64,000 nucleotides of DNA from Bacteroidales bacterium (GCA_016788045.1 JAEUTG010000052.1:28553-92552); one strand, 5' to 3'; positions 27,662 through 35,985 are shown, counted from the stretch's first letter. The notes: a model not told the origin generated them from the letters alone. Numbers and translations: made by a program.

Positions 27662-28286
27662 CCTGAAAACCTGGAAAAGGAAAGAGCACTTTGAATTCTT
27701 CAACGGCTTTGATGAACCTTTTTTCGGTATCGTCACCGAAACAGACTGTTCAGCAGCCCTGGAACAATGCAGGGCTAACAAGGTGCATTTCTTTCATTTC
27801 TATTTATTTCAGGCGTTGAAAGCCGCCAACCAGACGGAGGAATTCAGGTACCGGATTGAGGATGGGTTACCGGTCTGCTATGAAGAAGTTCACGCTTCCT
27901 CAACCATTGGCAGGCCCGATCAGACCTTCGCATTTTCATTTATTGCCCACACAGCATCCTTTGCATCATTCAGTGCAGAAACAGCCCGCGAAACAGCTGC
28001 AGTTCTTAACTCAACCGGATTACGCCAGAACGAACAGACCAGACGCAACGATGTGATCCATTTCTCAGCCATCCCCTGGATGAGTTTCAGCGGGCTTACG
28101 CACCCAAGGCATTTCACTTACCGCGACAGCGTTCCCAAAATTACCTTTGGCAGGATTCACGAATCCGGAGGCAGCATGATGCTCCCTGTAGCCATTCATG
28201 CCCACCATGGCCTGATGGATGCGGTGCATGTGGCCGCGTTTATGAAGCGGTTTTCTGATGGTCTTCTTCATCCGGATTTCAGCTGA
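27645..28286 (+). CDS. Chloramphenicol acetyltransferase-like acyltransferase
   Basis: 213 residues, the size of CatA-type enzymes. The family pattern is present: WKRKEHFEFF near the start, FGIVTETDCS, FHFYLFQALKAANQTEEFRYRI, and the catalytic segment VAIHAHHGLMDAVHVAAF near residue 190. In active CAT this reads HHxxxDG; here the Gly of DG is Ala, while the catalytic His pair and Asp are kept. It may acetylate something other than chloramphenicol. It overlaps the HAD gene by 17 nt, and its TGA shares one base with the ATG of the NUDIX gene. A resistance role is possible but not shown. Confidence 0.85.
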   Translation: MKAIIDLKTWKRKEHFEFFNGFDEPFFGIVTETDCSAALEQCRANKVHFFHFYLFQALKAANQTEEFRYRIEDGLPVCYEEVHASSTIGRPDQTFAFSFIAHTASFASFSAETARETAAVLNSTGLRQNEQTRRNDVIHFSAIPWMSFSGLTHPRHFTYRDSVPKITFGRIHESGGSMMLPVAIHAHHGLMDAVHVAAFMKRFSDGLLHPDFS

Positions 28287-28741
28287 TGGCGACTGTGAAC
28301 AAAGCAATCGTCACGCTCACCGGTATACCGGAGGCCGGCAGCAGGGCCGAATACGTGGTGATCGGCGCCAGGTACCGGCATCAATGGATATTTGTGCGCC
28401 ACCGCGAACGCAGCACCTGGGAGATCCCGGGCGGGCACATCGAAGCCGGAGAAACCCCTGAAGAAGCCGCAGCCCGGGAGCTCTTTGAAGAAACCGGAGC
28501 CCTGGATTTCGTTTTAAAATTTATAGGACCCTATAAGGTAGAAACTGCTATGGCAACCGGCTACGGCTACCTTTTTCTGGCTGATGTCAGCAGCCTCGGT
28601 CAACTTCCGGAATCAGAAATCGCTGAAATACAATTGAATACCTCACTCCCTGAAAACCTCACCTACCCAGGCATACAGCCTGCGCTGTTCTCATTCATCT
28701 GTGATAATCCGGATCAGGGAGACTGCGGAACAAGCGGTTGA
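28286..28741 (+). CDS. NUDIX hydrolase
   Basis: 151 residues. A complete NUDIX box GHIEAGETPEEAAARELFEETGA (spans about residues 50-72: Gly, Glu, Arg-Glu, Glu-Glu and Gly all present) follows STWEIPG. Such enzymes cleave nucleoside diphosphates linked to another group; the variable C-terminus gives no clear substrate. It shares the A of ATG with the TGA of the CAT-like gene, so the three genes 26960-28741 form one operon. The next gene is convergent, with a gap of only 7 nt. Confidence 0.9.
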   Translation: MATVNKAIVTLTGIPEAGSRAEYVVIGARYRHQWIFVRHRERSTWEIPGGHIEAGETPEEAAARELFEETGALDFVLKFIGPYKVETAMATGYGYLFLADVSSLGQLPESEIAEIQLNTSLPENLTYPGIQPALFSFICDNPDQGDCGTSG

Positions 28742-28748
28742 AGAGGTT

Positions 28749-29318
28749 TCAGGGCACGAAAGGTCCGGTTTCGATAACTTCGCCCGGCTTCAGGTCACCA
28801 AGTACCAACTCTCCGATCCTTACCCTGAACAACCGGAGGGTAGGAAACCCTGCCGCTGCAGTCATCTTCCTGACCTGACGGTTCTTTCCTTCCGACAGCG
28901 TGATCGAAATCCAGGTGGTGGGGCCATGCCGGTCGTCGCGGATCTTTTTGGTGCGCGGTGCAAATCCGGGATCTGATTGCAACACCTCAACTTTACAGGG
29001 CCGTGTCCGGTATTTTACCCCCCGTATGCCAATATCGACGCCTAGTCTCAACAGTTCCACCGCCTCCTCTGTGATCTGTCCGTCAACCTGGGCATAATAT
29101 TCCTTTTCGAGACTTTTTACTCTCACCCTTTCGCTCTGAACACCGTCGGTCGTCAGCAGCAGCAGGCCCTCGCTGTCTTCATCCAGCCTGCCAATTGGCA
29201 TGGTGCCATCCGGAAATGGATACAGTGCCCCCAGTACCTGTTTCCAGTCATGCTCGCTTACGAACTGACTCAGGATGCCATAAGGCTTGTGGAGTATAAA
29301 ATGACGGTGTTGTTCCAT
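28749..29318 (-). CDS. Pseudouridine synthase of the RsuA/RluE group
   Basis: About 189 residues from the ATG at 29318 (an extension to 29357 is possible but lacks support). RsuA/RluE marks: HFILHKPYGILSQ, the catalytic Asp in PIGRLDEDSEGLLLLT, LEKEYYAQVDG and the C-terminal GKNRQVRKMTAAAGFPTLRL. The lack of an S4 domain and the short size fit RluE, which modifies 23S rRNA, more than RsuA. Upstream, TAACTTTG on the minus strand (29331-29338) fits the -7 element. It ends 7 nt from the convergent NUDIX gene. Confidence 0.9.
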   Translation of the reverse strand: MEQHRHFILHKPYGILSQFVSEHDWKQVLGALYPFPDGTMPIGRLDEDSEGLLLLTTDGVQSERVRVKSLEKEYYAQVDGQITEEAVELLRLGVDIGIRGVKYRTRPCKVEVLQSDPGFAPRTKKIRDDRHGPTTWISITLSEGKNRQVRKMTAAAGFPTLRLFRVRIGELVLGDLKPGEVIETGPFVP

Positions 29319-29330
29319 AAATATCCAAGG

Positions 29331-29338
29331 CAAAGTTA
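29331..29338 (-). promoter_or_regulatory. -7 element of the pseudouridine synthase gene
   Basis: Read on the minus strand the bases are TAACTTTG (TAnnTTTG), 13 nt before the ATG at 29318. The -33 match is poor (GTTG at the wrong spacing). Confidence 0.45.
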
Positions 29339-29379
29339 GTAACTTACCGTAGAACAACCATCAACAGTTCCTAAGAAAC

Positions 29380-29411
29380 TTTGATTTTGTTTCTATTTTG
29401 CACTATATTTG
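29380..29411 (+). promoter_or_regulatory. Promoter of the AbiE-type module
   Basis: TTTG at 29380-29383 (-33) and TATATTTG at 29404-29411 (-7) are 20 nt apart, the expected distance. The coding start is at 29439. The -7 element lies between the two arms of an 11-bp inverted repeat. Confidence 0.65.
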
Positions 29412-29429
29412 TAGCATTATAGAAACAAA
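29386..29429. promoter_or_regulatory. 11-bp inverted repeat flanking the abiE promoter, probable antitoxin operator
   Basis: TTTGTTTCTAT at 29386-29396 and its exact complement ATAGAAACAAA at 29419-29429 are separated by 22 nt that contain the -7 element. AbiEi antitoxins are known to bind inverted repeats in their own promoter. Confidence 0.6.
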
Positions 29430-29438
29430 TTAAGAATA

Positions 29439-30056
29439 ATGTCCTTCCTTGATTTCAAAAATCAGCTGTTTGACCTGGCATGCTTCAATATCCATCAGAT
29501 TAATGCATGGCAACCGGAATTTAACAGGAATAATCTAACCCGTTGGGTAAAAAAGGGATATCTCATTCGGTTAAGACAGGGCTATTTTACTTTCCCTGAG
29601 TACAAGAAGAAGCCGGACTATTTTCTGTATTTCTCCAACCGGATTTATCGTCCGTCATACATTAGTCTGCAGTCAGCCTTGTCATTTTATGGAATGATCC
29701 CTGAAACGGTAGTTCAGATAATGGCTGTAACATCACTGAAAACAACTACATTTAATAACGAGTTCGGCGGGTTCACTTACAGGAATATAAAAGAAAACCT
29801 CATGTTCGGATATACATTAAGACCAATCAATGAAAACCACAACATACAATTTGCCACACCGGAAAAAGCATTGCTTGATCTGCTCTATCTTTTCCCTTTT
29901 TACAACTTCAGTCAGGAATTAGAGGAGCTGCGACTGGATGAGGATACCCTGCAAACTGAAATAAACAAAGAAGTACTATGGGGATATTGCAGCAGATTTA
30001 AAAGTAAAGCACTGGAATTCCGGCTAAAACTCCTTTTAAAAACCTATAATCTATGA
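29439..30056 (+). CDS. AbiEi-family antitoxin/regulator
   Basis: 205 residues. Family marks: an N-terminal winged-helix-like part (NLTRWVKKGYLIRLRQGYFTF), then YISLQSALSFYGMIPE, the TTTFNNEFGGFTYRNI segment, and FATPEKALLDLLYLFP. These fit the AbiEi antitoxin of type IV toxin-antitoxin/abortive phage-infection systems; the protein both represses its promoter and counters the toxin without a stable protein complex. It overlaps the toxin gene by 4 nt (ATGA). A perfect inverted repeat sits around its promoter. The pair has lower GC than its neighbours, consistent with transfer. Confidence 0.88.
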   Translation: MSFLDFKNQLFDLACFNIHQINAWQPEFNRNNLTRWVKKGYLIRLRQGYFTFPEYKKKPDYFLYFSNRIYRPSYISLQSALSFYGMIPETVVQIMAVTSLKTTTFNNEFGGFTYRNIKENLMFGYTLRPINENHNIQFATPEKALLDLLYLFPFYNFSQELEELRLDEDTLQTEINKEVLWGYCSRFKSKALEFRLKLLLKTYNL

Positions 30057-30841
30057 TTCAACTTGAACAGGTAAGAAACTATTTTCCCCTTAATATCCGT
30101 GAGAACCCGGCCCTTAACAAATACATGCTGAAAGAGTATCTTCAGTTAATGATTCTGGATTATCTCTCCAACACTCCCTATATTAAAAAAGTAGTCTTTA
30201 TAGGTGGCACAAACCTGCGTCTGATCAAAGGAATTGACCGCTTTTCTGAGGATATTGACTTCGATTGTAAAGATCTGGCCAAGGAAGAGTTTATGAATAT
30301 GACGAACGATGTGATCAGGTATCTGGAACGCAATGGCCTGAAGGTTGAAGCAAAGGACCGTGAAAATCCTAAACTGACAGCCTTCCGACGAAATCTGCAT
30401 TTTCCTGAACTATTGTTTGAACTTGGATTGAGCGGCCATAAAGATGAACGGTTTCTTATAAAAATAGAAAGTCAGGATCAGGGGGTTGACTACTCTCCGG
30501 TCATCGCTCATATCAAGGGATGTGGATTCTTCTTTCCATTTCCCGTTCCTTCTGATGAAGTATTGTGCAGTATGAAGATTTCTGCCATGCTTAGCCGTGC
30601 CAAAGGACGCGACTTCTATGATCTGATCTATCTGCTGCCACTGGCTAACCCGGATTATAATTTTCTGTCATTACGCTGCAGTATCAGCAATCTTAAGGAG
30701 TTACGTGAGGCAACTGTCAAACTTCTAAAGACTGTTGATTTAAAAAAGAAACAGCTTGATTTTGAGCATCTGCTATTCAACAAAGCAAACAGTAGAAAGA
30801 TACTTCGGATAGAGGAATTTATTAATTTATTGACTGAATAA
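30053..30841 (+). CDS. AbiEii/AbiGii-type nucleotidyltransferase toxin
   Basis: 262 residues. Nucleotidyltransferase core: VVFIGGTNLRLIKGIDRFSEDIDFD with the GG(T/S) loop and the metal-binding DxD late in the motif, then IKIESQDQGVDY and RAKGRDFYDLIYLLPLA. This is the toxin half of the AbiE pair; in characterised members it transfers nucleotides to tRNA or related targets and stops growth. The start overlaps the antitoxin stop (30053-30056), so production of both is coupled. No phage genes surround it, so it sits as a single defence module between housekeeping-type genes. Confidence 0.9.
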   Translation: MIQLEQVRNYFPLNIRENPALNKYMLKEYLQLMILDYLSNTPYIKKVVFIGGTNLRLIKGIDRFSEDIDFDCKDLAKEEFMNMTNDVIRYLERNGLKVEAKDRENPKLTAFRRNLHFPELLFELGLSGHKDERFLIKIESQDQGVDYSPVIAHIKGCGFFFPFPVPSDEVLCSMKISAMLSRAKGRDFYDLIYLLPLANPDYNFLSLRCSISNLKELREATVKLLKTVDLKKKQLDFEHLLFNKANSRKILRIEEFINLLTE

Positions 30842-30976
30842 GGCCACATCCACCTCTTATACGTCTTCAGCATAGGATTATTATTCCGGTGCATTTCACT
30901 ATCTTTACCGGCGGAAAAAGGAAGCATCATCCGTAACTGAAGCACCTTCCGTTCCGTGATTTAAGCCGCACATTTC

Positions 30977-32941
30977 ATGAAACTATCGGTTGTAATTGTT
31001 AACTACAACGTTAAGTTTTTCCTCGAACAATGCCTTCACTCGGTGAATGAAGCCATCAAAGGTCTCGAAGCCGAGGTTTTTGTGGTTGACAACAACTCGG
31101 TGGATGGCTCTGTGGAAATGGTTGCTGAGAAGTTTCCCACGGTTAAGCTGATTGCCAACAGCGACAATCCCGGTTTTTCGAAGGCCAACAATCAGGCCAT
31201 CAGACAGTCAGCCGGGGAATATGTGCTCTTGCTGAATCCCGACACGGTGGTTGAACAGGACACTTTTCAGAAATCCGTGGCGTTTATGGATGCCCACCCC
31301 GATGCCGGTGGCCTGGGTATCAAGATGGTTGACGGCAAAGGCCGTTTCCTGCCTGAATCAAAGCGCGGACTGCCTACCCCGGCTGTAGCCTTCTATAAAA
31401 TATTCGGACTCTCAGCTCTTTTCCCGAAATCGAAAATTTTCGGCCGCTATCACCTGGGTTACCTCGACAGGGAGCAGACCCATGTGGTGGATGTTCTGGC
31501 CGGTGCCTATATGATGCTCCGGCGGGAAACCCTGGAAAAAACAGGCCTGCTCGACGAAGATTTCTTCATGTACGGTGAAGACATCGACCTGAGTTACCGC
31601 ATCACCAAAGCTGGCTATAAAAACTACTATTATCCCGGTGCGCGCATTATCCACTACAAGGGCGAAAGCACAAAGAAATCAAGCGTGAACTACGTTTTTG
31701 TGTTCTACAACGCCATGGTCATCTTTGCAAGGAAACACTTCACGCAGAAGAATGCAGCCCTTTTTTCGCTGCTTATCAACCTGGCCATTTATCTGAGGGC
31801 CGGGATTGCTGTGCTCTACCGAATCCTCAACAAGCTTTTGCTTCCGCTGCTCGATGCCACGGTGATTTATGCCGGTACCCTGCTGATCGTAGATTACTGG
31901 GAGAGCAATGTAATCTATAAAGTAGGTGGTCATTACCCTTCTGTTTTTATGTTCGGGGTCTTGCCTGCGTATGTGTTCATCTGGTTGTTTTCAGTGCTTC
32001 TGACCGGGGGGTATGATCCACCTTTGAGGCTAAGGCGGGTATTTACCGGCCTGCTTTCGGGCACCATTGCCATCCTGGTGCTGTATGCTCTTCTTCCGGC
32101 CGGTTTCCGGTTCTCCCGGGCGCTCATTATTCTGAGTACTATCTGGGGAATGATCTCCATGAGTGGCATTCGTTTTGTCCTCAGCCTGGCCGGTTTCAGA
32201 AATTTCAGAATCGGTGCCAACCCCAACAAGCGTTATGCCATTGCCGGCGGACCCGAGGAGTCGGTAAGGGTAGCCGACCTGCTCAGAAAAACCCTCATTA
32301 ACCCGGGGTTTATCGGCCTTGTCGGGATTGACAATACCCCCAAAAACCTTGCTGGGTATATCGGCAACATCGCACACCTTTCCGACATCATCACGATATA
32401 CAAAATCGATGAAGTCATTTTCTGTGCACGGGATATCCCGGCCCACCGCATCATCGACACCATGAGTCAGCTGCAACGGTCGCAGACCGACTTCAAAATC
32501 GCCCCGCCCGAGAGCATGGCCATCATCGGCTCCAATTCCATCAGCACCACCGGCGACCTCTATGCGATTGACATCAATCCGGTAAACAAAATCAACAACC
32601 GCCGCAACAAACGGATTTTCGACATTGCCCTTACAGTGCTGATGCTCCCGCTGAGCCCTGTGCTGATGTTTCTTACCCGGCAGCCACTGGTATTCCTGTT
32701 CAACCTGTTGAGGGTTATGGCAGGGTCAAGAACATGGATCGGTTATGCCCCTGTTCCCAGGCAGAATGCGGCCATGCCTGCCATCCGGAAAGGAATTCTC
32801 AACCCAACCGACCTCTTTCCCAGCCGGAATATAGAACCCGAAACCGCTGCTACCCTCAACATCCTGTATGCCCGGGATTACCGGGTCAGCAATGATCTGA
32901 ACATCGTTTTCAAAGGGTTCAGGAGCCTGGGAAGGTTGTAA
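30977..32941 (+). CDS. GT2 glycosyltransferase fused to a degenerate WcaJ-like sugar-phosphate transferase
   Basis: 654 residues in three parts. Residues 1-290: GT2 glycosyltransferase (KLSVVIVNYNV, VFVVDNNSVDGS, LLNPDT, and a FFMYGEDIDLSYRI acceptor segment). Residues about 290-410: membrane helices. Residues about 410-540: a CoA/nucleotide-binding-like fold (YAIAGGPEESVRV...GLVGIDNT...IDEVIFCARDI), as in WcaJ-type transferases. The end begins NRRNKRIFDIALTVLMLPLSP, as in the membrane domain of bacterial sugar transferases, but the catalytic part is short and unlike active enzymes. It probably acts in surface polysaccharide or lipid-linked sugar synthesis. No other polysaccharide genes adjoin. 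Confidence 0.8.
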   Translation: MKLSVVIVNYNVKFFLEQCLHSVNEAIKGLEAEVFVVDNNSVDGSVEMVAEKFPTVKLIANSDNPGFSKANNQAIRQSAGEYVLLLNPDTVVEQDTFQKSVAFMDAHPDAGGLGIKMVDGKGRFLPESKRGLPTPAVAFYKIFGLSALFPKSKIFGRYHLGYLDREQTHVVDVLAGAYMMLRRETLEKTGLLDEDFFMYGEDIDLSYRITKAGYKNYYYPGARIIHYKGESTKKSSVNYVFVFYNAMVIFARKHFTQKNAALFSLLINLAIYLRAGIAVLYRILNKLLLPLLDATVIYAGTLLIVDYWESNVIYKVGGHYPSVFMFGVLPAYVFIWLFSVLLTGGYDPPLRLRRVFTGLLSGTIAILVLYALLPAGFRFSRALIILSTIWGMISMSGIRFVLSLAGFRNFRIGANPNKRYAIAGGPEESVRVADLLRKTLINPGFIGLVGIDNTPKNLAGYIGNIAHLSDIITIYKIDEVIFCARDIPAHRIIDTMSQLQRSQTDFKIAPPESMAIIGSNSISTTGDLYAIDINPVNKINNRRNKRIFDIALTVLMLPLSPVLMFLTRQPLVFLFNLLRVMAGSRTWIGYAPVPRQNAAMPAIRKGILNPTDLFPSRNIEPETAATLNILYARDYRVSNDLNIVFKGFRSLGRL

Positions 32942-33045
32942 ACAGTATATTTTCACGAACTTTTTTGTTGAAAGTTTGTTTATTGGCCAATTGAACCCTG
33001 ATTGATCAGCCCGCACAGCGGACTGCATGAAATTTAACTCTTGTT

Positions 33046-34356
33046 ATGGCAAAATTTGAAGTGGTAATGCCCAAACTGGGCGAAAGCATTATTGAAGCCA
33101 CCATCACCAAATGGCTGAAAAACCCCGGTGACAACATCGAAGAAGACGATCCCATCGTTGAAATTGCAACCGATAAAGTTGATTCTGAAATTCCCTCCCC
33201 TGTTGAAGGTAAACTGGTAAAAGTCCTATTCAATGAAGGCGACGTGGTAGCTGTTGGCAAAGTGATCGCCGTTATTGATACCGATGGTGATGCTGCAGTT
33301 GAGGAAAGTTCAGCTGATTCAGCACCTGCAAGTGTTGCAGCCATGGCTGTGCCTGAAGAAGCCCCTGTAAAGCCGGCCGAATCCACGATGGTGGAAAGCA
33401 ATGCTGACAGGTTTTATTCTCCCCTGGTAAAGAACATCGCCAGAACCGAAGGCATCGGTCAGGCGGAACTCGACAGAATTGCCGGAAGCGGCAAAGATGG
33501 CCGTCTCACAAAAGACGATCTGATGGCCTACCTGAAACAGCGCGGAAGTGCCTCAGCTCCGGCACCGTCAGCGGTTCAGGCAGCGCCGTCAACTCATGCA
33601 CCGGCAGCTCCGGTAAAACCGTCAGCACCACAGGTATTTGCCGGCAACGGTGACGAGATTGTTGAAATGGACCGTATGCGTCGCCTCATCGCCGACCACA
33701 TGGTAATGTCGGTTCAGGTTTCACCCCACGTTACCTCCTTTATTGAAGTGGATGTTACCAACATGGTGCGCTGGCGTGAGAAAGTGAAAGACAGTTTCCA
33801 GCAGCGCGAAAAGGAGAAAATTACCTTTACCCCGATCTTTATTGAAGCAGCAGCCCAGGCGCTGAAGGATTTCCCGGGCGTGAATGCCTCGGTTGACGGG
33901 TACAAGGTTATCCTTCGTAAAAACATCAACATCGGTATGGCAGCAGCCCTGCCTAACGGCAACCTGATTGTTCCGGTCATTAAAAATGCCGACCAGAAGA
34001 ACCTTCTGGGACTGGCCAAAGATGTAAACAGCCTGGCCGGCAAAGCCCGTACCAACAAACTTGACCCTGATGACATTGCCGGTGGCACCTTCACCATTAC
34101 CAACCTCGGCACTTTCGGCAGTATAACGGGTTCGCCCATCATCAACCAGCCGCAGGTTGCCATTCTTGGCCTCGGTGTGATCAAGAAAAAACCAGTGGTT
34201 CTTGAAACACCCGAAGGCGATGTGATCGCCATCCGTCACACGATCATTCTCTCGCTGTCATATGACCACCGTGTGGTTGACGGAGCCCTGGGCGGCATGT
34301 ACCTGCAGCGTATGCAGCAGTTGCTCGAAAGTTTCGACGTCAACCGCAGCATCTGA
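33046..34356 (+). CDS. Dihydrolipoamide acyltransferase (E2) of a 2-oxo acid dehydrogenase
   Basis: 436 residues. Lipoyl domain at about 2-76, with the lipoylated Lys44 in EIATDKVDSE; an Ala/Pro-rich linker; the E3-binding domain at about 120-158 (SPLVKNIARTEGIG...GSGKDGRLTKDDL); a second linker; and the catalytic domain from about 205 to the end, with SYDHRVVDGALGG carrying the active-site His and Asp. The product fits a branched-chain or generic 2-oxo acid dehydrogenase E2. The E1 and E3 genes are not next to it, so it must work with subunits coded elsewhere. A strong terminator follows. Confidence 0.92.
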   Translation: MAKFEVVMPKLGESIIEATITKWLKNPGDNIEEDDPIVEIATDKVDSEIPSPVEGKLVKVLFNEGDVVAVGKVIAVIDTDGDAAVEESSADSAPASVAAMAVPEEAPVKPAESTMVESNADRFYSPLVKNIARTEGIGQAELDRIAGSGKDGRLTKDDLMAYLKQRGSASAPAPSAVQAAPSTHAPAAPVKPSAPQVFAGNGDEIVEMDRMRRLIADHMVMSVQVSPHVTSFIEVDVTNMVRWREKVKDSFQQREKEKITFTPIFIEAAAQALKDFPGVNASVDGYKVILRKNINIGMAAALPNGNLIVPVIKNADQKNLLGLAKDVNSLAGKARTNKLDPDDIAGGTFTITNLGTFGSITGSPIINQPQVAILGLGVIKKKPVVLETPEGDVIAIRHTIILSLSYDHRVVDGALGGMYLQRMQQLLESFDVNRSI

Positions 34357-34378
34357 TCGGGAAAATAAACTACTTTCG

Positions 34379-34408
34379 CAGCATCAGGTAACCCCTGATG
34401 CTGTTTTT
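34379..34408 (+). terminator. Strong Rho-independent terminator after the E2 gene
   Basis: A perfect 10-bp stem, CAGCATCAGG (34379-34388) with CCTGATGCTG (34394-34403), loop of 5 nt, followed by TTTTT at 34404-34408. Confidence 0.85.
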
Positions 34409-34419
34409 ATTTACACATT

Positions 34420-35241
34420 ATGAAACTGAACCTTACCCGCCCCCTTGCCATTTTCGACCTCGAAACCACCGGAACCAACATCGGCAACGACCGCATCGTT
34501 GAAATCAGCATCCTCAAAGTACACCCCGATGGACGTGAAGAGGTATTTACGCGGAGGATCAATCCCGGTATTCCCATTCCACCGGAAGTAACGGCCATTC
34601 ACGGCATTGCAGATGAAGATGTTAAGGATGCCCCGCACTTTGCTGACATCGGTCCGCAGCTGCTTCAGTTTCTTGCAAACTGCGACATGGGCGGATACAA
34701 CTCCAACAAATTTGATGTGCCCCTGCTGGTGGAGGAATTCCTGAGGGCAGAACTGGATTTCGACCTCAAAGGCCGGCGGTTTGTGGATGTACAGAACATC
34801 TTCCACAAAATGGAGCCCCGCACCCTGAAAGCCGCTTACAAGTTTTACTGTAATGGTGACCTGGTGAACGCCCATTCAGCCGAAGCCGATACCCGGGCCA
34901 CCTACGAAGTGCTGCTCAGTCAGCTGGAACGATACGAAGGGGCTGAATACACCGATCGTGACGGAGCCGTGTCTGTACCAGTGAAAAACGACATCAAAGC
35001 ACTGCACGAATTTTCGTTTCACAACCGCAATGCCGACCTGGTAGGCCACCTGATTTTCAACCAGAAAAACCAGGAGGTCTTCAACTTCGGAAAACACAAA
35101 GGGAAAACCGTAGAAGAGATTTTCAACAATGAACCATCCTACTACGACTGGATGATGAAATCCGATTTCCCGCTTTCAACCAAAAAAGTGATTACCGCCA
35201 TCAAACTTCGCGGGTTCAATAAAAGTTCGGTGAAAATATAG
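34420..35241 (+). CDS. DEDDh 3'-5' exonuclease with C-terminal DUF3820-like module
   Basis: 273 residues. The exonuclease domain covers about 1-180: ExoI FDLETTGTNIGNDRIVEI with Asp and Glu, ExoII in GGYNSNKFDVPLLV, and ExoIII with the His-Asp pair in NAHSAEADTRATYEVLLSQL. It resembles the epsilon proofreading fold of DNA polymerase III. The C-terminal 60 residues (FNFGKHKGKTVEEIFNNEP...YYDWMMKSDFP) look like the small DUF3820-type module found behind exonucleases in this phylum. A role in DNA repair or turnover is likely. It starts 12 nt after the terminator of the E2 gene. Confidence 0.88.
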   Translation: MKLNLTRPLAIFDLETTGTNIGNDRIVEISILKVHPDGREEVFTRRINPGIPIPPEVTAIHGIADEDVKDAPHFADIGPQLLQFLANCDMGGYNSNKFDVPLLVEEFLRAELDFDLKGRRFVDVQNIFHKMEPRTLKAAYKFYCNGDLVNAHSAEADTRATYEVLLSQLERYEGAEYTDRDGAVSVPVKNDIKALHEFSFHNRNADLVGHLIFNQKNQEVFNFGKHKGKTVEEIFNNEPSYYDWMMKSDFPLSTKKVITAIKLRGFNKSSVKI

Positions 35242-35257
35242 CCTGGTTAAGTTTGAT

Positions 35258-35294
35258 CTTTGAGCTTGATGCTATTAACTTTGAGCTTGATGCT
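35258..35294. repeat. Tandem 16-bp direct repeat CTTTGAGCTTGATGCT
   Basis: Identical copies at 35258-35273 and 35279-35294, with a third partial copy (GCTTTGAGCTTTTAC) near 35329. Noncoding; followed by a palindrome and TTTTTAC repeats. Confidence 0.8.
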
Positions 35295-35299
35295 TTGAA

Positions 35300-35328
35300 C
35301 CTGCCTGCTCTGACGGCAGTCAGGCAGG
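35300..35328. repeat. 29-bp palindrome with CCTGCCTG/CAGGCAGG arms
   Basis: CCTGCCTG at 35300-35307 and CAGGCAGG at 35321-35328 flank a 13-nt centre. The same arms and centre length recur at 55635-55663. Confidence 0.8.
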
Positions 35329-35362
35329 CTTTGAGCTTTTACTTTTTACTTTTTACTTGCTT

Positions 35363-35974
35363 ATGAAGATAATCTGTATCGGTCGCAACTACAGCGAACA
35401 TGCCCGTGAACTCAACAACCCGGTTCCTTCAGAACCTGTTTTCTTTATGAAACCCGAATCGGCGCAGCTCCGCAACAACCAGCCTTTCTTTTATCCTGAA
35501 TTCTCAAAGGATATCCATTATGAGGCTGAACTGGTGTTGCATGTGTGTAAGGTTGGCCGCAACATTCAGGAAAAATTCGCCTCCGCTTATTTCGACGGCA
35601 TCGGAGTCGGCATCGACTTTACAGCCCGTGATCTTCAGCAGAAAGCCAAAGAGAAAGGGCTTCCCTGGGAAATGGCCAAGGCCTTTGATTTCTCAGCACC
35701 GGTGAGTAAATTCATCCCGGTAACACAATTCCCCGATCTGCATAACATCCGTTTCGGGCTGTTCAAAAACGGGGTGAAAGTGCAGGAAGGAAACTCAGGA
35801 GAGATGATTTTCTCTTTCGAGGCCATCATCGCCTATGTGTCGCAGTTTGTCACCCTGAAACAGGGCGATTACATATTCACAGGAACTCCGGCAGGCGTTG
35901 GCCCTGTGCAGATCGGCGACCGCCTCGAGGCCTTTATTGGTGATGACAGATTACTCCTCTGCAACATACGCTAA
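35363..35974 (+). CDS. Fumarylacetoacetate hydrolase (FAH)-family protein
   Basis: About 203 residues from the ATG at 35363 (a TTG at 35357 is in frame). FAH fold: CIGRNYSEHARELNNP, the PVFFMKPESA segment, metal-binding Glu pair in HYEAELVLHV and the following Asp in GVGIDFTARDLQ, and the end TGTPAGVGPVQIGD. This short single-domain type includes oxaloacetate decarboxylases and acylpyruvases. It is preceded by a run of noncoding repeats (35258-35352) and followed 11 nt later by a membrane protein. Confidence 0.9.
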   Translation: MKIICIGRNYSEHARELNNPVPSEPVFFMKPESAQLRNNQPFFYPEFSKDIHYEAELVLHVCKVGRNIQEKFASAYFDGIGVGIDFTARDLQQKAKEKGLPWEMAKAFDFSAPVSKFIPVTQFPDLHNIRFGLFKNGVKVQEGNSGEMIFSFEAIIAYVSQFVTLKQGDYIFTGTPAGVGPVQIGDRLEAFIGDDRLLLCNIR

Positions 35975-35985
35975 ATCAACAATGT

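Noticed and set aside
29439..30841. Part of a prophage
   Set aside because: No integrase, capsid, tail or terminase genes lie nearby; only the AbiE pair is present.
30900..30907. -7 element TATCTTTA before the glycosyltransferase gene
   Set aside because: Ends in A rather than G and has no -33 partner; too weak to list as a feature.
35258..35294. CRISPR-like repeats
   Set aside because: Only two full copies 5 nt apart, with no spacer structure and no cas genes.
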